7,689 nt of DNA, taken from positions 1 through 7,689 of the forward strand of contig CAMWJQ010000191.1 in assembly GCA_947174615.1 (NCBI GenBank). Direction: 5' to 3'. The translations under genes were made by a program, and so were the position numbers. Source of the stretch: an uncultured Lachnospiraceae bacterium (lineage in GTDB: Bacteria; Bacillota; Clostridia; Lachnospirales; Lachnospiraceae). The notes beneath the pieces were generated by a model. The model was not told where the DNA came from and did no database searches. It saw only the letters and a program-made list of their open reading frames with translations. Below, one piece after another: positions 1 to 6,208 of the stretch (the first letter of the stretch is position 1; the number at the start of each line of letters is the position of its first letter).

Positions 1-2
1 CA

Positions 3-41
3 TTGCAAAGTGTGGTGGATGCGGGGATCGTAAAGATTTAA
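3..41 (+). CDS. possible C-terminal tail of an upstream gene (partial)
   Basis: The third forward frame is open from the left edge to a TAA at 39-41 and reads LQSVVDAGIVKI. This looks like an ordinary protein end, and it fits the later promoter that appears to start a new transcript. Only 12 codons are visible, so the product cannot be named. The second frame is also open as far as 136, but beyond its first few codons it is a Lys/Asn/Phe-rich string typical of translated AT-rich spacer. This call is therefore a weak inference from position and residue composition only. Confidence 0.25.
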   Translation: MQSVVDAGIVKI

Positions 42-66
42 AAAAGTATAAACAAATTCATAAATT

Positions 67-82
67 TTTCCAAAACTGGAAA
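67..82. repeat. short inverted repeat in the AT-rich spacer upstream of radC
   Basis: TTTCCA (67-72) and TGGAAA (77-82) are perfect 6-base inverted arms around a 4-base AAAC loop. The stem is AT-rich and is followed by TATGTCG rather than a T-run, so it does not look like an intrinsic terminator. It lies about 30 bases upstream of the candidate -35 element and could be a protein-binding site or chance. The following A-tract (90-96) and T-tract (104-109) end right at the -35 and resemble an AT-rich UP element. Confidence 0.35.
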
Positions 83-110
83 TATGTCGAAAAAAATCTA
101 ATCTTTTTTA

Positions 111-139
111 TGTACAGACGCAGGTTGGTGTGGTAAGAT
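111..139 (+). promoter_or_regulatory. candidate sigma-A promoter with extended -10 for the radC-mre-min operon
   Basis: A -35 hexamer TGTACA (111-116, four of six matches to TTGACA) is separated by 17 bases from a -10 hexamer TAAGAT (134-139, five of six matches to TATAAT). TG at 131-132 forms an extended -10 (TGGTAAGAT). A- and T-tracts at 90-109 lie immediately upstream. Transcription would start near 146, giving a leader of about 80 bases before radC. No other equally good promoter was noticed between here and minD, although gene interiors were not searched exhaustively. The call is from sequence pattern only. Confidence 0.5.
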
Positions 140-149
140 AACTAAGAAA

Positions 150-166
150 GCTGGGACTTTCTCAGC
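150..166 (+). promoter_or_regulatory. stem-loop near the predicted 5' end of the operon mRNA
   Basis: GCTGGGA (150-156) can pair with TCTCAGC (160-166) across a 3-base CTT loop, with one G.U pair. If the promoter at 111-139 is right, this stem-loop sits within a few bases of the 5' end of the transcript, where such structures often protect mRNA from decay. No T-run follows, so it is not a terminator, and I recognise no riboswitch motif in the remaining leader. Its function is inference. Confidence 0.3.
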
Positions 167-224
167 CAAGATCGTCTTTAGGACTATTTACTGCGCTTAA
201 TTATGGAGAGCAAGGCGTAAATAC

Positions 225-914
225 ATGAGTCTTTTCAAAGAAATATATGCAAAGGATGAGCTGCCTTATGACAAGTTTATGAGGCTTGGACCGGATTGTC
301 TTTCGGATGCTGAGCTTCTTGCTATTATGCTCAGAACTGGGACCAGAGAAAGGACCCCCATCGAGCTTGGCAGAGACGTTTTAAAGCTGGCTGGAGAGGG
401 TATGGGACTTTTGGGACTATATCATTTTGATATCAGGGAGCTTATGCAGATCCCCGGAATTGGAGAAGTGAAAGCAGTACAGCTGCTGTGCATTGCCGAG
501 ATTGCCAAACGCACTTCGAATATGCAGGCAAGACCGGATTTGACCTTTGACAAGCCTGAGACAGTGGCAGCTTATTACATGGAACGGATGCGCCACAGGG
601 ACACTGAACAGCTTTTGCTGGTGCTTCTGGATGCCAAGCGGCATATTGTGAACGAGTCTGTACTATCGACAGGCACTTTTAATTCGACATTGATCTCGCC
701 GAGAGATATCTGTATCAGGGCAATGCGCTATGAGGCATCCTATATCGTGATTCTACACAATCACCCCAGCGGTGATCCAACACCCAGCAGGCAGGACGTG
801 CTGGTGACACAGAAGATAAAGGAAGTATCCGATTTAGTTGAAATTCCATTGCTGGACCATATCATTATTGGAGATAACAGATATACCAGTTTTATTCAAA
901 AAGGACTTTTATGA
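225..914 (+). CDS. radC: RadC family JAB/MPN (JAMM) domain protein
   Basis: The 229-residue product has the normal length and order of the RadC family. An N-terminal helical UPF0758 part contains a helix-hairpin-helix (IPGIGEVKA, about residues 76-84). A C-terminal JAMM metal-binding domain follows, with HNHPSGDPTPSRQD at 178-191; H178, H180, S188 and D191 match the HxH-x7-S-x2-D zinc signature, and E144 (NES) is a likely catalytic glutamate. All signature residues are intact. The family was once called a DNA repair protein, but that role is disputed and its substrate is unknown. The ATG at 225 follows AAGGCG (212-217, spacing 7), with a further GGAGAG at 205-210. The stop TGA (912-914) overlaps an ATG at 911, so it is closely coupled to mreB. 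Placement of radC directly before mreB is common in Firmicutes. Confidence 0.95.
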   Translation: MSLFKEIYAKDELPYDKFMRLGPDCLSDAELLAIMLRTGTRERTPIELGRDVLKLAGEGMGLLGLYHFDIRELMQIPGIGEVKAVQLLCIAEIAKRTSNMQARPDLTFDKPETVAAYYMERMRHRDTEQLLLVLLDAKRHIVNESVLSTGTFNSTLISPRDICIRAMRYEASYIVILHNHPSGDPTPSRQDVLVTQKIKEVSDLVEIPLLDHIIIGDNRYTSFIQKGLL

Positions 915-923
915 GGAAAGGAG
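914..923 (+). promoter_or_regulatory. ribosome binding site that favours the mreB start at 929
   Basis: AGGAAAGGAG contains a perfect AAAGGAG (917-923) placed 5 bases before the ATG at 929. The alternative ATG at 911 overlaps the radC stop codon and is preceded by AAAAAGGA (898-905), also with a 5-base spacer but weaker pairing to the 16S 3' end. Starting at 929 gives MLANNAFGIDLGT, which matches the usual short MreB N-terminus better than the MRKGVV extension. Confidence 0.6.
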
Positions 924-928
924 TTGTT

Positions 929-1939
929 ATGTTGGCTAACAACGCATTTGGTATCGACTTAGGTACCAGAACAATTAAGATTTACAACGCTCACAGTGAC
1001 AATGTCATTGTTGAGAAAAATATGATCGCGATCGAGGATAAGAAAAATTTATTTGCATATGGTGACTCGGCATTTGAAATGTTCGAGAAGGCGCCATCCA
1101 ATATTGAAATCTCATATCCGCTCTGCAATGGTGTCATTGCGGATATTAAAAATATGCAGCTGATTCTCAAGAATTTTATACTGGACTGCAACAAGGGAGC
1201 TGTGAAGCCCGCCGAATTTTATATTGCGGTTCCTTCTGACATCACAGAGGTGGAGAAGAGGGCATTTTCCGATCTGGTAAAAGATGCCAACATCAAGGCA
1301 AAGAAGATTCTGCGTGTTGAAAAGGCAGTCGCAGACGGGCTTGGACTTGACATTGATGTCAAGAATGCACAGGGAATCCTTGTCGTGAATGTCGGATTCC
1401 ACACAACAGAGATTTCGATTCTTTCGCTGGGAGGCATTGTACTCAGCCGTTTGATTAAGGTAGGCGGACAGAAATTTGATGAGTCCATCAAGAATGCGAT
1501 CCGCAAAGAGTTCAGCCTGATTGTCGGCAGCAAGACCGCAGAGAATGTCAAGATTGATCTGCGAGAGCTTGAGACGGACGAAAGGAAGGCTGTTGTATAT
1601 GGCAGAGATATCGTGACAGGGCTTCCTATGGAGAAGGAGATCCCGACTGATTTAGTGAGCGAGAGTATGCTTGAAAACTTTAATGTGATTATTGACAATA
1701 TCAGGGTGATCTTAGAGCGGACTCCGCCGGAGCTTTCGGCAGATATTTTCCGCAGGGGCATTTATCTGACAGGAGGAGCATCACAGGTGGTACACTTGGC
1801 AGAATTAATCGCAAAGGGAACTGGTCTAAAGGTCAATGTAAGCGAAAATCCAGTGTCAGGCGTTGTGCTTGGTCTTGCGAAGATCATCAAGGATGACAAC
1901 TATAAATCCGTTGCATATTTAGAAGGAATGGGGCGCTAG
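929..1939 (+). CDS. mreB: MreB-like actin homologue, rod shape-determining protein with an altered ATP site
   Basis: The product (336 residues from the ATG at 929; 342 from the ATG at 911) is MreB-like throughout. Numbering from 929, it has phosphate-1 loop FGIDLGT (7-13), GVIAD (68-72), VPSDITEVEKRA (102-113), SLGGIVLSR (166-174), a TPPELSADI block (265-273) and the adenosine-side LTGGA (280-284). MreB filaments on the inner membrane face direct the elongasome. The oddity is the phosphate-2 region: the canonical DIGGGTTE reads NVGFHTTE (154-161), losing the acidic residue and two glycines, and the usual IEEPMAA reads VEKAVAD (130-136). ATP binding or hydrolysis may therefore be reduced, or filament dynamics may depend on another MreB/Mbl copy elsewhere. 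Length is normal and no frameshift is seen. It is followed by mreC after 5 bases. Family assignment is firm; the functional consequence is inference. Confidence 0.92.
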   Translation: MLANNAFGIDLGTRTIKIYNAHSDNVIVEKNMIAIEDKKNLFAYGDSAFEMFEKAPSNIEISYPLCNGVIADIKNMQLILKNFILDCNKGAVKPAEFYIAVPSDITEVEKRAFSDLVKDANIKAKKILRVEKAVADGLGLDIDVKNAQGILVVNVGFHTTEISILSLGGIVLSRLIKVGGQKFDESIKNAIRKEFSLIVGSKTAENVKIDLRELETDERKAVVYGRDIVTGLPMEKEIPTDLVSESMLENFNVIIDNIRVILERTPPELSADIFRRGIYLTGGASQVVHLAELIAKGTGLKVNVSENPVSGVVLGLAKIIKDDNYKSVAYLEGMGR

Positions 1940-1944
1940 TATTC

Positions 1945-2814
1945 ATGAGTCCGGTGGCGAAGAGAAAAAAGCATAAGTTCTCTATTCCAAGCAAATACTT
2001 GTTGTTGATCTTGACCTGTGTCTGTGTGGCGCTCATGGCATTCACATTTTTTACAGATTATTCTGCGACACCTTTGAATAAATTGGTGGGATATGTCGTT
2101 GTCCCTTTTCAGGATGGCGTCAGCCGCATCGGCACTTGGCTATCTGTTCGTATAGACGAGCTTGGAGAATTGAGAATCATATTGGAGGAAAATCAGAAAC
2201 TCAAAGAGCAGATTGACGAGCTGACAGTCCAAAATACACAGCTTCAGCAGGATAAATATGAATTAAACAATCTTCGTGAGCTGTACAGACTCGATGAACA
2301 GTATAGCGGTTATGAAAAAGTAGGCGCCAGAATCATTGCCAGAGACAGTGGAAACTGGTTTCACGCATTTACAATCAACAAAGGAACTGACGACGGACTT
2401 GCGGTCGATATGAATGTGATCGCCGACGGAGGACTGGTGGGAAGAATTGTTGATATTGGTTCAAACTGGGCAAAGGTTAATGCAATTATCAACGACAATT
2501 CGAATGTCAGCGGCATGGTGCTTGCAAGCTCTGATAATCTGATGGTCAAAGGCTCCCTGCAGCTTATGGCGGAAGGAGTGATTGGTTTTGGACAGCTCAA
2601 CGATTCACAAAATACGGTAGAGGTGGGCGATAAAGTAGTCACTTCGAATATCAGTGACAAATATCTGCCAAGCATTTTAATCGGATATATCAGTGAGATT
2701 ACACAGGATACAAACAATATTACGAAGTCTGGAAAAATCACTCCGGCGGTTGACTTTGAACATCTTGAGGAGGTGCTTGTCATCTTAAAGACCAAGCAGA
2801 AGATAGGGGATTAG
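1945..2814 (+). CDS. mreC: rod shape-determining protein MreC
   Basis: The 289-residue product has the classic MreC plan: a basic cytoplasmic N-terminus (AKRKKHK, 5-11), one membrane segment at about 18-36 (YLLLILTCVCVALMAFTFF), a coiled coil at about 70-115 with heptad-like Leu/Ile spacing, and a C-terminal extracytoplasmic beta domain. The beta domain includes GARIIARD (127-134), NKGTDDGL (145-152) and DGGLVGRI (161-168), all familiar in the family. MreC is a scaffold outside the membrane that links MreB and MreD to PBP2 and activates wall synthesis. The gene begins 5 bases after the mreB stop. Its ribosome binding site is weak (GGGG at 1930-1933, or AAGGA at 1923-1927, both far from the ATG), so translation may depend on coupling to mreB. 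The end carries a short charged tail (LKTKQKIGD). Confidence 0.95.
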   Translation: MSPVAKRKKHKFSIPSKYLLLILTCVCVALMAFTFFTDYSATPLNKLVGYVVVPFQDGVSRIGTWLSVRIDELGELRIILEENQKLKEQIDELTVQNTQLQQDKYELNNLRELYRLDEQYSGYEKVGARIIARDSGNWFHAFTINKGTDDGLAVDMNVIADGGLVGRIVDIGSNWAKVNAIINDNSNVSGMVLASSDNLMVKGSLQLMAEGVIGFGQLNDSQNTVEVGDKVVTSNISDKYLPSILIGYISEITQDTNNITKSGKITPAVDFEHLEEVLVILKTKQKIGD

Positions 2815-2821
2815 CAGGTTC

Positions 2822-3337
2822 ATGAAGAGAAATATCATATTATTTTTTATCATATTATGCGGATTTGTCTTTCAGACAACACTCTTTCAGGCGCTCAGCT
2901 TCGGAGGAATTTCCCCTAATATCCTGATTATCATCACAGTGTCTTATGGGTTTATGTATGGGAAAAAGTGCGGTATGATCACGGGTTTTTTATGTGGGCT
3001 GCTGATGGATATATTTTATGGAGATGTACTTGGTTTTTATGCACTGGTCTACTTGTACATAGGAGCTGCAAATGGAGTGTTTCACAGCATTTTTTATCAG
3101 GATGATATCAAGCTTCCGCTTGTATTGATACTGGCAAGTGATTTTGTGTATTCCTTTACCTGTTATGTATTGCTGTATCTTTTGAGGGGGAGATTTGATT
3201 TCATTTTTTATCTGAAACATGTTATACTGCCGGAGATTGTCTATACAATCTTCACTACAGTGTTTATATATCCTTGTATTTTGTTGCTGAACAGAACAAT
3301 GGATGAGATCGAAAGAGGTGACAATAAGGTTGTTTAA
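2822..3337 (+). CDS. mreD: rod shape-determining membrane protein MreD
   Basis: The 171-residue product is an integral membrane protein with about five or six hydrophobic segments (roughly 4-24, 32-47, 52-68, 70-88, 98-120 and 130-156). It carries MreD family marks: SPNILIII after the first segment (31-38), then GMITGFLCGLLMDIFYG (51-67) with the typical Gly-rich helix ending in D-x-x-x-G. MreD is a partner of MreC and PBP2 in the elongasome membrane complex. It starts 7 bases after the mreC stop; AGGGGA at 2805-2810 is the likely ribosome binding site. The C-terminal hydrophilic tail (MDEIERGDNKVV) overlaps the start region of the PBP2 gene in another frame, so the two are translationally linked. 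Confidence 0.92.
   Translation: MKRNIILFFIILCGFVFQTTLFQALSFGGISPNILIIITVSYGFMYGKKCGMITGFLCGLLMDIFYGDVLGFYALVYLYIGAANGVFHSIFYQDDIKLPLVLILASDFVYSFTCYVLLYLLRGRFDFIFYLKHVILPEIVYTIFTTVFIYPCILLLNRTMDEIERGDNKVV
3315..3321 (+). promoter_or_regulatory. ribosome binding site that decides the PBP2 start
   Basis: GAGGTGA, a perfect 7-base match to the anti-Shine-Dalgarno sequence, lies inside the end of mreD and 8 bases before an in-frame TTG at 3330. The only upstream in-frame ATG (3303) has no ribosome binding site before it (GCTGAACAGAACAATGG precedes it), and an in-frame GTG at 3318 lies within the motif itself. TTG at 3330 is therefore the best-supported start, leaving an 8-base overlap with mreD. 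Confidence 0.55.
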
Positions 3338-6197
3338 AAGGATTGGCGAGAGCCTGTATAATCTGCTTACTTCCAGACTGCTGTTATTGTTTATCGTTTT
3401 TACAGCGATGGGGACAGTCTTGGTGTACAGGCTGTTTGACTTACAGATTGTTAACGGAGAATCGTATTTGGACAACTTTCGCCTGATGATAGAAAAAGTC
3501 AAGACGTTAGAGGGTACACGCGGGAATATCTATGATAGGAATGGCAATCTGCTCGCTTACAATGAGCTTGCGTATTCTGTGACTATCGAGGATGTGTACG
3601 AAACGTCCGGCAAAAATGAAAATCTTAATGCGACATTGTACAATCTGATTCATATGATTGAGAGCAATGGTGACAATATTATCAGTGATTTCAACATTAT
3701 ATTAAATGAGAACAATGATTATGAATTTACTGTTGAAGGCACACGGCTTTTGCGGTTCAAGGCAGATGTATATGGCATTCGCGCCATCGACAGTTCTGAT
3801 TTCAAATATTACATGAAAAATGCGTCGGCACAGGAAATCATAGACTATCTTGCCACGCGGTTTAAAATTGGCGCATATCATGAGCAGGCGGACGGGAAGA
3901 AGGAATTTTTCGTAGGTGAAGGCTATACCAAGAGAGAGATCCTGCAGTTGGTGACACTTCGATACCAGATGAGTTTGTACAGCTATCAGAAATATATCCC
4001 AACTACAGTTGCCACAGATGTCTCGCTCAAAACGGTTGCCGTCATCATGGAGAATGCTTCGGATTTACAGGGCGTTGCTATTGAGGAGGATATGATTCGT
4101 AAATATAATTATCCGTTTTATTTTTCGCATATCCTTGGCTATACAGGAAAGATATCGTCGGAGGAGCTGGCGTCACTCTCAGAGCAGGATGACAGCTACA
4201 CCATGAATGACACGGTTGGAAAAGGCGGTATCGAGCAGGTTATGGAGCTTGAACTCCAAGGAGAAAAGGGTTCAGAGACCATCTATGTAGATAATATGGG
4301 AAAAGTCATCAACACAACAGACCATGTGGATGCACAGGCTGGAAATGATGTGTACCTCACACTGGACAAGGATCTGCAGGTGGCAATCTACAATATTCTC
4401 GAACAGAAAATTGCCGGCATTCTTGTTGCTAAAACCAGAAATATTTACAATTATGACCCATTGAAAGCAGCATCCCGCCAAGACATTATTGTACCAATTG
4501 ACAATGTATATTTTGCACTTTTTGACAATAATGTCATAGACATTAATCATTTTACCGATGAGAATGCCTACGATACAGAAAAGGAAGTTAACTGGATTTT
4601 TCAGGAGAAGCAGCGAAATGTCCTGGAGACATTAAAAGAAGAGCTCTCTGTCACTAAGACACCTTATAATCAGCTGACAAAGGAGTACAAAAACTACGAA
4701 AGTTATATTGTATCGATGCTCACAGACAAAGGGGTGTTGATGAGTTCTGCTATCAACAGAGAGGACCCGACGTACATTGCATGGACGACAGATGAGGTTA
4801 TAAGCCTGAATGAGTATCTGACTTATGCCATCTCACAAAACTGGATTGATATCACCAAGCTGTCTGTCCAGTCACAGTATTCCGATTCGACAGAAGTACT
4901 TGACAGCATGATACAGTATATTCTTGAAAATCTTCAGGGCAATATCCGATTTTCTAAGAAAATATATAAATATATGATTAGTGACCAGACCATCACAGGC
5001 AGACAGGTATGTATGCTCTTATGGGAACAAGATCTGATCACCGTTGAGGAGAGCAAGATCAATGCGCTGAAAAATGGATCGACCAACGCCTATAATTTTA
5101 TGCTGGAAATGATACAGACGTTACAGATTACGCCTGCCCAGTTAGCGCTTGATCCCTGCTCAGGCTCCTGTGTAGTGACAGATGTCCAGACAGGGGAAGT
5201 ACGTGCTTTAGTTTCTTATCCGGGATATGATATCAATAAACTGGCAAACGGCGTGGATGCGGAGTACTTTGCAAAGTTGCAGGCAGATTTATCGGTGCCT
5301 CAGTGGAGTGCTGCCACCCAGCAGGAGACAGCGCCGGGCTCTACTTTTAAGATGGTATCAGCTGTCGCTGCAATGCAGGAGGGCGTTGTGTCATCGTTGA
5401 GCGAGACGATATTCTGCAGCGGTATATTTGATAAACTCGATCCGCCAAGCCGCTGCTGGTCCTCCGCGGGGCATGGAAATATGAACTTGTCCAACGCAAT
5501 CGCAAATTCATGTAATGTGTTTTTCTATGAAGTCGGCTATCGGCTGGCGCAGGATGGGACTGGCTATAACAGTGAATATGGACTGTCAAGACTTGAAAAA
5601 TATGCAGATTTGTTCGGACTCACAGAAAAATCAGGAATAGAGATCACAGAGTCTGATCCTCATTTTTCTGATGAGACTATTGTTACATCCACAATCGGAC
5701 AGGGGTCTAACAACTACACGACGGTGGGGCTTTCAAGATATCTGACGGCAGTTGCAAACAGCGGTGTCGTATACAATCTAAGTATTTTAGATAAACTGAC
5801 AGACGCCAAAGGACAGCTAGTCAAGGATTATACGCCAGAAATTAGAAACACCATTGACATTGACAGCAGTATATGGGATGCCATTCATACTGGTATGCGG
5901 TCCGTGGTTGAAAAGAAGTCATACTATAAAGATCTGCCGGTTCATGTTGCCGGCAAGACTGGTACAGCACAGGAGGGGCGGAATCGCACCAACCATGCAC
6001 TTTTTCTTAGTTATGCACCCTATGAGAATCCTGAGATCTCGGTGACAGTGCGCATTGCATATGGTTACAGCTCAGATTATGCGGCACAGACTGCAAGGGA
6101 TGTATATAAATATTACTATGGTCTGGCAGAGGAGGATGAGCTTCTGACAGGAACAGCAGAAATTCCGGAAGCTGTCAGTGGTATACAACAGGATTAA
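3330..6197 (+). CDS. mrdA: penicillin-binding protein 2, class B transpeptidase of the elongasome
   Basis: The enzyme cross-links peptidoglycan stem peptides outside the membrane during elongation. Length is 955 residues from TTG 3330, or 964 from the ATG at 3303, against about 600-700 for typical PBP2. Numbered from 3303: short cytoplasmic N-terminus, membrane anchor about 25-43, class B motif RGNIYDRNGNLLA (73-85), a pedestal/dimerisation region with DLQGVAIEEDMIRKY (254-268) and GKGGIEQVMELELQG (306-320), and LTLDKDLQ (352-359). The transpeptidase motifs are complete: SxxK at S680-K683 (STFK), SxN at S736-N738 (SCN) and KTG at 885-887 (KTGTAQ). Between 368 and about 620 there is a large insertion, listed separately. 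Cysteines at 619, 623, 705, 718 and 737 lie outside the membrane and could form disulfides or bind metal. The position after mreBCD identifies it as the elongation rather than the division transpeptidase. The ORF is intact. Confidence 0.93.
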   Translation: MFKRIGESLYNLLTSRLLLLFIVFTAMGTVLVYRLFDLQIVNGESYLDNFRLMIEKVKTLEGTRGNIYDRNGNLLAYNELAYSVTIEDVYETSGKNENLNATLYNLIHMIESNGDNIISDFNIILNENNDYEFTVEGTRLLRFKADVYGIRAIDSSDFKYYMKNASAQEIIDYLATRFKIGAYHEQADGKKEFFVGEGYTKREILQLVTLRYQMSLYSYQKYIPTTVATDVSLKTVAVIMENASDLQGVAIEEDMIRKYNYPFYFSHILGYTGKISSEELASLSEQDDSYTMNDTVGKGGIEQVMELELQGEKGSETIYVDNMGKVINTTDHVDAQAGNDVYLTLDKDLQVAIYNILEQKIAGILVAKTRNIYNYDPLKAASRQDIIVPIDNVYFALFDNNVIDINHFTDENAYDTEKEVNWIFQEKQRNVLETLKEELSVTKTPYNQLTKEYKNYESYIVSMLTDKGVLMSSAINREDPTYIAWTTDEVISLNEYLTYAISQNWIDITKLSVQSQYSDSTEVLDSMIQYILENLQGNIRFSKKIYKYMISDQTITGRQVCMLLWEQDLITVEESKINALKNGSTNAYNFMLEMIQTLQITPAQLALDPCSGSCVVTDVQTGEVRALVSYPGYDINKLANGVDAEYFAKLQADLSVPQWSAATQQETAPGSTFKMVSAVAAMQEGVVSSLSETIFCSGIFDKLDPPSRCWSSAGHGNMNLSNAIANSCNVFFYEVGYRLAQDGTGYNSEYGLSRLEKYADLFGLTEKSGIEITESDPHFSDETIVTSTIGQGSNNYTTVGLSRYLTAVANSGVVYNLSILDKLTDAKGQLVKDYTPEIRNTIDIDSSIWDAIHTGMRSVVEKKSYYKDLPVHVAGKTGTAQEGRNRTNHALFLSYAPYENPEISVTVRIAYGYSSDYAAQTARDVYKYYYGLAEEDELLTGTAEIPEAVSGIQQD
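4404..5160 (+). other. large insertion in PBP2 before the transpeptidase domain core
   Basis: In ordinary PBP2 proteins the LTLDxxLQ strand is followed within about 25 residues by the (A)VVxDPxTGxVLAxVS strand. Here LTLDKDLQ (352-359 of the longer form) and VVTDVQTGEVRALVS (624-638) are separated by about 265 residues. The extra part looks mixed alpha/beta at first (DNVYFALFDNNVIDINHF) and then largely helical, with a charged Lys/Glu-rich stretch (426-468) and ITGRQVCMLLWEQDLI (564-579). The region ends in LDPCSGSC (616-623). I recall similar insertions in PBP2 of Lachnospiraceae and related Clostridia, so this is probably a lineage feature and not a gene fusion. Its function is unknown to me. 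Confidence 0.75.
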
Positions 6198-6203
6198 AAG
6201 GAG
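6197..6203 (+). promoter_or_regulatory. ribosome binding site of minC, overlapping the PBP2 stop
   Basis: AAAGGAG begins on the last base of the PBP2 stop codon TAA (6195-6197) and lies 5 bases before the GTG at 6209. The overlapping ATG at 6207 is immediately followed by TGA, so initiation there would give only a single methionine. GTG at 6209 must therefore be the productive start. Confidence 0.7.
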
Positions 6204-6208
6204 CAAAT

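Noticed and set aside
67..109. Inverted repeat followed by A and T tracts as an intrinsic terminator for an upstream gene
   Set aside because: The stem is short and AT-rich, and the bases just after it are TATGTCG, not a T-run. The later T-tract is about 20 bases away.
2..136. Open second frame reading ...CGGCGDRKDLKKYK..., suggesting a zinc-ribbon end
   Set aside because: Most of it is translated AT-rich spacer, it overlaps the promoter, it has no visible start, and it resembles no protein end I know.
225..914. RadC-like protein as a sign of a mobile element or anti-restriction island
   Set aside because: Short RadC/JAB proteins do occur on mobile elements, but this one is full length with the helix-hairpin-helix and sits in its usual place before mreB. 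No integrase, transposase or repeat flanks it.
1219..1761. Antisense open frame of about 180 codons within mreB
   Set aside because: It is opposite a clear MreB coding frame, is Ser/Thr/Ile-rich as mirror translations usually are, and shows no recognisable domain.
2361..2795. Antisense open frame within mreC
   Set aside because: It is a mirror of the conserved MreC beta domain with low-complexity Ser/Thr/Pro content and no family resemblance.
2990..3502. Antisense open frame across the mreD/PBP2 junction
   Set aside because: It runs opposite two recognised genes, has no domain signature, and no ribosome binding site was recognised for it.
4404..5160. PBP2 insertion as an intein or inserted mobile gene
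   Set aside because: No intein splice-site residues or homing endonuclease motifs are visible, the frame is continuous, composition matches the neighbours, and similar insertions are remembered from related PBP2 proteins.
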